Shown one piece after another: positions 6,297-11,209 of a stretch of DNA of 11,209 nucleotides. The notes beneath the pieces were generated by a model. That model was not told the DNA's origin and made no database searches. It worked only from the letters and a program-made list of their open reading frames with translations. Position 1 is the first letter of the stretch; each line of letters opens with the position of its first letter. A program made the position numbers and the translations under genes. The DNA comes from an uncultured Oscillospiraceae bacterium (GTDB lineage: Bacteria; Bacillota; Clostridia; Oscillospirales; Oscillospiraceae), in assembly GCA_934569425.1 (NCBI GenBank), contig CAKTKM010000040.1:1-11209 (forward strand). The letters are read 5' to 3'.

Positions 6297-7640
6297 TCAA
6301 AGTCCCGATGCCATCTCCGCCAGCCGTGTCCACAACACCGGCCCCACCGCGCCGGTCTGATCCATTCCCAGCTGCCGCTGCAGCGCCAGCACCGCCCACT
6401 GGGTAGCAGGGCCGAAGATCCCGTCCACCTCCACCGTCGGGATGGCCGGATCTCCGTCAGCCACCTTCCGGATATTCTGCTGCAGCTGCCGGACGGAACG
6501 TCCCTCGTCCCCCAGCGCCAGAAAACGGCCGGGATACACCTGCTCGATAAAGTTCTGATAGTCCTGCGGCAGATCCCGAAGGATCTGATCGTACACATTC
6601 AGCATCCGGTTCCATGTGTCCCGCCCCACGATACCATCCACCGGCAGGCCGTAGGTGTTTTGAAAAGCATATACCGCGTCGCGGGTAGCATCGTCGAAGG
6701 TTCCGGTAATGGTGATCTGCGGTAATTGCGGCAGGAAAAAGCCCAGAAAGGCCAGATAGTACTGCATAGTGCTGACGGCCACGCCCGTGTCGCCGTACCG
6801 CAGCACCTCCGGAAACGCGGGCTGCACTTCCGTCAGGACGAGACCTTCGCTGGCCAGCTCCGAAAGCCGTTTCACCCCTGTCCAGATCTCCTTGATCTTA
6901 TACCATGTGGCCTTCCCCACGATGCCGTCCGGCTCCAGATTGAATACCCGCTGGAACTCCCGTACCGCGTCCTCGGTGGCGCGGTCATAGACATTGGAGA
7001 CCGGCGTGATGGCGGGGATCCCGGGATAGTTCTCCCGGATACGGTTCAGCTGCTGCTGGATGGTGCGGACGCTCTGACCGTAGGAGCCCCGTTCCAGCGG
7101 CCTGTCGGGATAGGAGGGAATGTTATCCCCCACCGGCGCGTCAAAAACGATATTGATGTTGTCGCCATAATAGTATTGCAGGATCTCATAGGGGACGTAG
7201 CCCGCCTCCGCCAGATCCACACTGCCCCACTGGCTCAGGCCGTCGCAGCGGGTTCGGATGCCGTCGCAGAAGGAGGCAAACAGCGGCTCCACATTACCCT
7301 GCCGGACGATATAGTCATTGAAGATGTCGTCCACGATGCGGCTGATATTCTCAAACACACTGCCGCCGGACACATAGGCCTGATCCCGCTGCGTGGTGCT
7401 TGTGATGTCAAAATCGTAGCCCCGGCTGCGGTAAAACTCCGTATACACCCGGTTCAGCGCAAAAGAGATCTGCGCCAGAATGTTGGCGCGCAGAGCATTT
7501 TCCGGCCATGTAGGGTACAGCTCGTGCGACGCCACATTTTTGATGTAACTGGTAAAGGGGACCGTCACGTTGGGGGCATCGCTGTCCGGCAGCCCCAGAT
7601 GCACAGTAATACTGGTGGGGATCACAGGATAAGTCGGCAT
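6297..7640 (-). CDS. SpoIID-domain protein with three peptidoglycan-binding modules
   Basis: A 447-residue protein. Residues about 10-165 match a SpoIID/LytB domain: VPFTSYIKNVASHELYPTWP (27-46) with Glu40 where SpoIID has its catalytic Glu, ALRANILAQISFALN (49-63), and DGLSQWGSVDLAEAG (133-147) followed by ILQYYYGDNI (153-162). Cys125 and Cys132 are near the place of the metal-binding cysteines of clostridial SpoIID. Three PG_binding_1 modules follow at about 182-248, 279-346 and 372-443, each with the LxxGxxGxxVxxxQ start and the DGIVG-type end. SpoIID is a lytic transglycosylase acting on denuded glycan strands during engulfment. A peptidoglycan-cleaving or -binding role in spore formation is inferred. 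Oddly, there is no signal peptide or membrane anchor. AAGGAGG (7649-7655) overlaps the stop of the upstream gene, 13 bases away, so the pair is an operon. Confidence 0.83.
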   Translation of the reverse strand: MPTYPVIPTSITVHLGLPDSDAPNVTVPFTSYIKNVASHELYPTWPENALRANILAQISFALNRVYTEFYRSRGYDFDITSTTQRDQAYVSGGSVFENISRIVDDIFNDYIVRQGNVEPLFASFCDGIRTRCDGLSQWGSVDLAEAGYVPYEILQYYYGDNINIVFDAPVGDNIPSYPDRPLERGSYGQSVRTIQQQLNRIRENYPGIPAITPVSNVYDRATEDAVREFQRVFNLEPDGIVGKATWYKIKEIWTGVKRLSELASEGLVLTEVQPAFPEVLRYGDTGVAVSTMQYYLAFLGFFLPQLPQITITGTFDDATRDAVYAFQNTYGLPVDGIVGRDTWNRMLNVYDQILRDLPQDYQNFIEQVYPGRFLALGDEGRSVRQLQQNIRKVADGDPAIPTVEVDGIFGPATQWAVLALQRQLGMDQTGAVGPVLWTRLAEMASGL

Positions 7641-7653
7641 AGCGTTCCCCTCC

Positions 7654-8040
7654 TTATTTCGTGGCCGGTGTCAGCACCACCGGCAGAATGGTCTTGGTGC
7701 CGACAAATACATCCACCGGCAGGTCGGATACCGACTCATAGCCGGGGTGCGTCACCGACACCACATAGTTGGTCATGCTCTCGGCGGCGGTAGACGGGCT
7801 TTGCGACTCATAAAACGGTTTTGCGGGAAGGATGAAGCCGTCTGCAATGCCGCTGCTGTCGGTGCGGCGGCGGTACAGCGGTACATGGCCTCCCCCCAGC
7901 ATCACCGCCACCTCTACCAGTGCGTGGCTTACCGGGAAGGCGCCCAGCGCCGTGGATACCTGCACCCGCAGAGTCCCCCGTTCCGGATTTCCGTCCAGAA
8001 ACGGCTGCAGCTGCTGCAGGGAAAAGTCCTGATTCGCCAT
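7654..8040 (-). CDS. Carboxypeptidase-regulatory-like beta-sandwich protein
   Basis: A 128-residue protein with no signal peptide or membrane segment. After a short leader, residues about 23-125 look like a CarboxypepD_reg/prealbumin-like fold: GTLRVQVST (22-30), ALVEVAV (40-46), the TDSSG turn (60-64), GFILPAKP (68-75), NYVVSVTHPGYES (91-103) and a final VVLTP strand (121-125). Such domains are structural or binding modules and carry no catalytic residues. It is the first gene of the operon with the SpoIID-domain protein, so it may help localise or anchor that protein; this is inference. AAAGGAG (8050-8056) lies 9 bases before the ATG. Its 5' leader contains a GC-rich hairpin and, further up, a sporulation-type -10 element. 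Confidence 0.72.
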   Translation of the reverse strand: MANQDFSLQQLQPFLDGNPERGTLRVQVSTALGAFPVSHALVEVAVMLGGGHVPLYRRRTDSSGIADGFILPAKPFYESQSPSTAAESMTNYVVSVTHPGYESVSDLPVDVFVGTKTILPVVLTPATK

Positions 8041-8058
8041 AGATAAGCTCTCCTTTCG

Positions 8059-8079
8059 GCGCCGGTAAGCTCCCGGCGC
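8059..8079. other. GC-rich hairpin in the leader of the SpoIID-domain operon
   Basis: Perfect 7-bp all-GC stem GCGCCGG/CCGGCGC (8059-8065 with 8073-8079), 7-base loop. In the minus-strand mRNA it sits 2 bases before the Shine-Dalgarno sequence at 8050-8056, so it could stabilise the mRNA or affect ribosome access. It has no T run and is not a terminator. Confidence 0.5.
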
Positions 8080-8096
8080 GGATCATGGTTCTCTCC

Positions 8097-8104
8097 ATTG
8101 TATG
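8097..8104 (-). promoter_or_regulatory. Sporulation-type -10 element (sigma-E/K-like) for the SpoIID-domain operon
   Basis: The minus strand reads CATACAAT, which equals the B. subtilis sigma-E -10 consensus as I know it (CATACAHT). The expected sigma-E -35 (ATATT-like) is not seen; an AC dinucleotide 17 bases upstream would suit sigma-K, but the -10 lacks the sigma-K final TA. It lies about 57 bases before the first gene. A sigma-A reading (TACAAT) has no good -35 partner. The content of the operon favours sporulation control, but this is one element only. Confidence 0.4.
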
Positions 8105-8132
8105 AAAATGGCTGGTTTGGGGTGAAAATCCC

Positions 8133-8161
8133 TTGACAAACGGCGGTAAAATGAGTACAAT
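8133..8161 (+). promoter_or_regulatory. Sigma-A promoter for the T-box/leuS transcript
   Basis: Perfect TTGACA (8133-8138), 17-base spacer, TACAAT (8156-8161). Transcription should begin near 8168, just before the T-box stem I. It diverges from the promoter element of the SpoIID-domain operon, about 30 bases away. Confidence 0.88.
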
Positions 8162-8167
8162 GTGAGC

Positions 8168-8446
8168 AATGTTTTTGCCATAGAAAGCAGCAATGATGGG
8201 AAAAAAGCGAAGCGATGCCCTACGCAAGAGAGCCGGCGGTCTGGTGCGAGCCGGCGGGGGTGCTTTGTGATACTGGCCCCGGAGCTTTCCGCCTGAACAG
8301 GACGGAACGGCCGCGCCCCGTTACAGGCGATGCCCCTTACGAAAGAAGGGGGACGGAGCGCTGTCCGGGCAACCGGCGGCGAAATCAGGGTGGTAACACG
8401 TTTTTGCGTCCCTGACCTCAAGAAGAGGTCAGGGGCTTTTTATTTT
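8168..8446 (+). promoter_or_regulatory. T-box leader (tRNA-sensing riboswitch) controlling leuS
   Basis: This fills the long gap before leuS. The stem I tip is clear: AGAGA (8227-8231), then GCCGGC (8232-8237) pairing with GCCGGC (8250-8255) around a GGTGCGA loop. The 3' side has GGAGCTTT (8281-8288) and then CTGAAC; CTG at 8293-8295 followed by A is the best specifier candidate and is a leucine codon, as expected before leuS. The T-box sequence is AGGGTGGTAACACG (8387-8400); the common form has NACCGCG at the end, so this is a variant. TCAGGG (8385-8390) can pair with CCCTGA (8410-8415) to form the antiterminator, competing with the terminator at 8410-8446. Uncharged tRNA-Leu should favour readthrough and charged tRNA termination. 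The specifier position is less certain than the T-box itself. Confidence 0.92.
8410..8446 (+). terminator. T-box-controlled intrinsic terminator
   Basis: Perfect 10-bp stem CCCTGACCTC/GAGGTCAGGG (8410-8419 with 8425-8434), AAGAA loop, then GC and TTTTTATTTT. Its left arm contains the CCCTGA that also pairs with the T-box element, so the two structures are mutually exclusive. Confidence 0.93.
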
Positions 8447-8492
8447 CCCCGCTCATAAAAAGGTAAACAATTCAGATAGAAGGAGAGCAAGT

Positions 8493-11000
8493 ATGAATTA
8501 CGATTTTGCGGCCATTGAAAAGAAATGGCAGGAAAACTGGGAGAAGACCAAGCCCTACCGCGCCGTCACGGGCGACACGCGGCCGAAGTTCTATGGGCTG
8601 ATCGAATTCCCCTACCCCAGTGCGGCAGGTCTCCATGTGGGACATCCCCGCCCCTTTACCGCCATTGACATCGTGACGCGCAAAAAGCGCATGGAGGGCT
8701 ACAACGTTCTCTATCCTATCGGCTACGACGCCTTTGGCCTGCCCACAGAGAACTTTGCCATCAAAAACCACATCCATCCCGCCATCGTCACCCGCGACAA
8801 CATTGCCAATTTCACCCGCCAACTGAAAATGCTGGGCTACGGCTTCGACTGGGATCGCTGCGTCAACACCTCCGACCCCGAGTATTATAAGTGGACCCAG
8901 TGGATCTTCCTGCAGCTGTTCAAGCACGACATGGCCTATAAGGCCACCATGGCCGTCAACTGGTGTACCAGCTGCAAGGTGGTGCTGGCCAACGAAGAGG
9001 TAGTCAACGGCGTGTGCGAGCGCTGCGGCGGCGATGTGGTGCAGAAGGAAAAGAGCCAGTGGATGCTGCGCATCACCCGGTATGCCCAGCGTCTTATCGA
9101 TGATCTGGACGATCTGGACTATATTGAGCGCGTCAAGACGCAGCAAAAGAACTGGATCGGCCGCTCCACCGGTGCTGAGATCACCTTCAAGACCAACATG
9201 GGCGAAGATGTGACCGTCTACACCACCCGTGCCGATACCCTGTTCGGCACCACCTATATGGTCATCTCTCCCGAGCATCCCCTGCTGAAGAAATGGCTGC
9301 CGCAGATCGCCAACCGCGCCGAGGTGGAGGCCTATCAGGCCGAGGCCGCCCGCAAGTCCGACTTTGAGCGGGGCGAACTGAACAAGGACAAGACCGGTGT
9401 CCGCCTTGCGGGCGTGGAGGTCATCAATCCCGTCACCCACCAGCCCCTGCCCATGTTCGTGTCCGATTATGTGCTGATGGGCTACGGCACCGGTATCGTC
9501 ATGGGCGTTCCCGGCCACGACCAGCGCGACTGGGAATTCGCCACCAAGTTCGGCCTGCCTATCATCGAGGTGGTGGCCGGCGGCGACGTTACCAAGGAGG
9601 CCTTCGTGGCCAAGGATGACAGTGCCGTCATGGTAAACTCCGGCTTCCTGAACGGCATGACCGTCCGCGAGGCCATCCCCGCCATGAAGAAATATGTGGT
9701 GGAGCAGGGCTTCGGCAAGGAGAAGGTCAATTATAAGCTCCGTGACTGGGTGTTCTCCCGCCAGCGCTACTGGGGCGAGCCCATCCCTCTGGTGAACTGC
9801 GAGAAATGCGGCTGGGTGCCACTGCCGGAGGATCAGCTGCCGCTGGTGCTGCCGGATGTGGAGGCCTATGAGCCTACCGATGACGGTGAAAGCCCGCTGG
9901 CTCGCATGACCGACTGGGTCAACACCACCTGTCCCTGCTGCGGCGGCCCCGCCAAGCGGGAAACCGATACCATGCCCAACTGGGCCGGTTCCAGCTGGTA
10001 CTTCCTGCGGTATATGGATCCCCACAACAAAAACGAGCTGGTCTCCAAGGAGGCCGAGGAATACTGGGGACCCGTAGACTGGTACAACGGCGGCATGGAA
10101 CACACCACGCTGCACCTGCTGTATTCCCGCTTCTGGCATAAGTTCCTGTACGACATCGGCGTGGTGCATACCAAGGAGCCCTATGCCAAGCGCACCAGCC
10201 ACGGCATGATCCTGGGCGAGAATCCCTACTATGTGGGCAATGCCAAGACCGAGGCCGAGAAGGAGGAGCTGATCCGTCTGCACGGCAACCTGGCGCTGCG
10301 GCCCTCCGTGAAGATGTCCAAATCTCTGGGCAACGTGGTAAACCCCGACGATGTGGTGAAGGAATTCGGTGCCGATACCCTGCGCCTGTATATCATGTTC
10401 ATCGGCGACTTTGAAAAGACCGCCACATGGTCCACCAGCGCTGTCCGCGGCTGCAAGAAGTTCCTGGACCGCTGCTGGAATCTGATGGACATGGCCGAGG
10501 ACAGCGATGCCATTTCCGCCAAGAACGAATCCATCATTCACAAGACCATCAAGAAGGTCACCGGCGATATTGACGAGCTGAAGATGAACACCGCCATCGC
10601 CGCGCTGATGGCGCTGGTAAATGCCTTCTATGCCAACGGCCTGACGAAGGGCGACCTGTCCATGCTGATGCTGATGCTTTCCCCCTTCGCCCCTCACATG
10701 GTCGAGGAGATGTGGGAGCTGACCGGCTTTGCCGCCAAAAACGGCAAGATGGCCATGCAGATGTCCTGGCCCGCCTATGACGAGAGCAAGACCATCGACG
10801 CCAACGTGGAGATGGCCGTGCAGGTCAACGGCAAGCTGAAGGGTACCGTCAATGTTCCCGCGGACAGCGATGAGGCTGCCGTTATGAAGGCCGTCAACGC
10901 TGTGGAGAAGGTACGCAAGGCCACCGAGGGCATGAGCATCGTCAAGACCATTCTGGTAAAGAACAAGCTGATCAATCTGATCGTAAAGCCCGCAAAATAA
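8493..11000 (+). CDS. leuS: Leucyl-tRNA synthetase
   Basis: An 835-residue class Ia synthetase that charges tRNA-Leu with leucine in the cytosol. The HIGH-type motif is HVGH (48-51) in the segment starting YPSAAGLHVGHPRPF (41-55), and KMSKS is at 607-611, followed by LGNVVNPDDVV. The first cysteine pairs, Cys158/161 and Cys175/178 (WCTSCK...CERCG), form the ZN-1 region. Further pairs at 436/439 and 480/483 suggest a second zinc site. The editing (CP1) domain lies between, with the threonine-rich TLFGTTYMVISPEHPL and the YGTGIVMGVPGHDQRDWEFA segment that holds the conserved editing Asp. The tRNA-binding anticodon domain and a C-terminal domain ending INLIVKPAK complete the protein, so it appears full length. 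AGGAGA (8481-8486) is 6 bases from the ATG. The gene is governed by the T-box leader and ends at its own terminator. Confidence 0.98.
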   Translation: MNYDFAAIEKKWQENWEKTKPYRAVTGDTRPKFYGLIEFPYPSAAGLHVGHPRPFTAIDIVTRKKRMEGYNVLYPIGYDAFGLPTENFAIKNHIHPAIVTRDNIANFTRQLKMLGYGFDWDRCVNTSDPEYYKWTQWIFLQLFKHDMAYKATMAVNWCTSCKVVLANEEVVNGVCERCGGDVVQKEKSQWMLRITRYAQRLIDDLDDLDYIERVKTQQKNWIGRSTGAEITFKTNMGEDVTVYTTRADTLFGTTYMVISPEHPLLKKWLPQIANRAEVEAYQAEAARKSDFERGELNKDKTGVRLAGVEVINPVTHQPLPMFVSDYVLMGYGTGIVMGVPGHDQRDWEFATKFGLPIIEVVAGGDVTKEAFVAKDDSAVMVNSGFLNGMTVREAIPAMKKYVVEQGFGKEKVNYKLRDWVFSRQRYWGEPIPLVNCEKCGWVPLPEDQLPLVLPDVEAYEPTDDGESPLARMTDWVNTTCPCCGGPAKRETDTMPNWAGSSWYFLRYMDPHNKNELVSKEAEEYWGPVDWYNGGMEHTTLHLLYSRFWHKFLYDIGVVHTKEPYAKRTSHGMILGENPYYVGNAKTEAEKEELIRLHGNLALRPSVKMSKSLGNVVNPDDVVKEFGADTLRLYIMFIGDFEKTATWSTSAVRGCKKFLDRCWNLMDMAEDSDAISAKNESIIHKTIKKVTGDIDELKMNTAIAALMALVNAFYANGLTKGDLSMLMLMLSPFAPHMVEEMWELTGFAAKNGKMAMQMSWPAYDESKTIDANVEMAVQVNGKLKGTVNVPADSDEAAVMKAVNAVEKVRKATEGMSIVKTILVKNKLINLIVKPAK

Positions 11001-11010
11001 AGCACGGTTG

Positions 11011-11049
11011 AAAGAGAGCGGCTCTCTTGTCCGGGGCCGCCCTCTTTTT
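11011..11049 (+). terminator. Intrinsic terminator after leuS
   Basis: AGAGAGCGGC (11013-11022) pairs with GCCGCCCTCT (11036-11045), with one A-C mismatch, and is followed by a T run to 11049. The left arm could instead fold locally as GAGAG/CTCTC. It lies 10 bases after the leuS stop. Confidence 0.8.
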
Positions 11050-11081
11050 CGCCATTTTCCGCAGAATTTGTGAAAAACATC

Positions 11082-11110
11082 TTGACAAGATATACCGGAA
11101 TCAGTATAAT
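11082..11110 (+). promoter_or_regulatory. Consensus sigma-A promoter for the gene at the right edge
   Basis: Perfect TTGACA (11082-11087) and perfect TATAAT (11105-11110) with a 17-base spacer. Transcription should begin near 11117, about 75 bases before the next start codon. This is the strongest promoter in the window. Confidence 0.92.
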
Positions 11111-11121
11111 ATCATTCGTTA

Positions 11122-11170
11122 AGTCATGCCTGAATGACTCTTAAAGAGCACCCTGGATCGAGCCGGGTGC
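11122..11170 (+). other. Structured leader with two hairpins before the last gene
   Basis: First hairpin: AGTCAT/ATGACT (11122-11127 with 11134-11139), loop GCCTGA. It can extend through flanking TTA/TAA with a small bulge. Second hairpin: GCACCCTGG with CCGGGTGC (11148-11156 with 11163-11170) and one bulged base. The Shine-Dalgarno sequence follows directly. I recognise no riboswitch class, and neither hairpin has a T run. Confidence 0.45.
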
Positions 11171-11191
11171 ATCGGAGGGAGGGAAAAATAG

Positions 11192-11209
11192 ATGTCCGAA
11201 ATTCATGTC
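11192..11209 (+). CDS. Start of an unidentified gene (cut by the window edge)
   Basis: ATG at 11192 opens a frame (MSEIHV) that runs to the window end. A strong GGAGGGAGG (11174-11182) lies 9 bases upstream, and a consensus promoter is about 80 bases up. Six residues are too few to identify a product. Uracil phosphoribosyltransferases begin in a similar way, but I give that idea very little weight. Confidence 0.65.

Noticed and set aside
6169..6399. N-terminal extension of the aminopeptidase gene to 6399
   Set aside because: It would cross a hairpin, a candidate promoter and the end of the neighbouring gene. The ATG at 6168 has a strong ribosome binding site and gives the usual M29 length.
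8291..8293. GCC (alanine) as the T-box specifier codon
   Set aside because: GCC would be followed by T, while the base after a specifier is normally a purine facing U33 of the tRNA. The overlapping CTG is followed by A and encodes leucine, fitting leuS.
8472..10697. A 741-codon open frame antisense to leuS
   Set aside because: It covers a clearly real leuS, and its translation is rich in Gly, His, Val and Leu with no recognisable domain. It is a by-product of the GC-rich codon use of leuS.

Overview
The window looks like chromosomal DNA of a GC-rich, anaerobic, spore-forming Firmicute, probably a gut clostridium of the Oscillospiraceae/Eubacteriales type. The evidence is a T-box leader in front of leuS, strong AGGAGG-type ribosome binding sites, sigma-A promoters with 17-base spacers, a SpoIID-domain protein, a DHHW-family lipoprotein and a YgfK-type flavoprotein. 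The species is inferred from this gene mix and was not checked against a database. I saw no tRNA, rRNA, insertion sequence, phage gene or CRISPR array.

Layout. (a) 1-1244, plus strand: C-terminal part of a YgfK-like NAD(P)/FAD/iron-sulfur oxidoreductase. It ends at a perfect 20-bp bidirectional terminator (1258-1300). (b) 3380-1307, minus strand: an apparent three-gene operon of an ornithine/alanine-racemase-family PLP enzyme, a small membrane protein, and a single-domain cyclic-nucleotide-binding-like protein that lacks the usual cAMP-contacting residues. It converges on the same terminator. (c) 3543-4883, plus strand: a lipoprotein with three 27-residue cysteine repeats and a DHHW/AlgX-like catalytic domain, behind a near-consensus promoter. 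(d) 6168-4945, minus strand: an M29-family metallo-aminopeptidase, sharing a bidirectional terminator with (c). (e) 8040-6297, minus strand: a two-gene operon of a small beta-sandwich protein and a SpoIID-domain protein with three peptidoglycan-binding modules. Neither has a signal peptide. The only good promoter element in front is CATACAAT, a sporulation (sigma-E/K-like) -10 sequence. (f) 8133-11049, plus strand: sigma-A promoter, T-box leader with terminator/antiterminator, leuS and a terminator. (g) 11082-11209, plus strand: a consensus promoter, a structured leader and the first six codons of another gene.

Most of the window is ordinary housekeeping and cell-envelope content. The least ordinary parts are the signal-less SpoIID/peptidoglycan-binding operon, the cysteine-repeat DHHW lipoprotein with no acyltransferase beside it, and the degenerate cNMP-domain protein grouped with a racemase and a membrane protein. 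No clearly new multi-gene system can be shown from the sequence alone.
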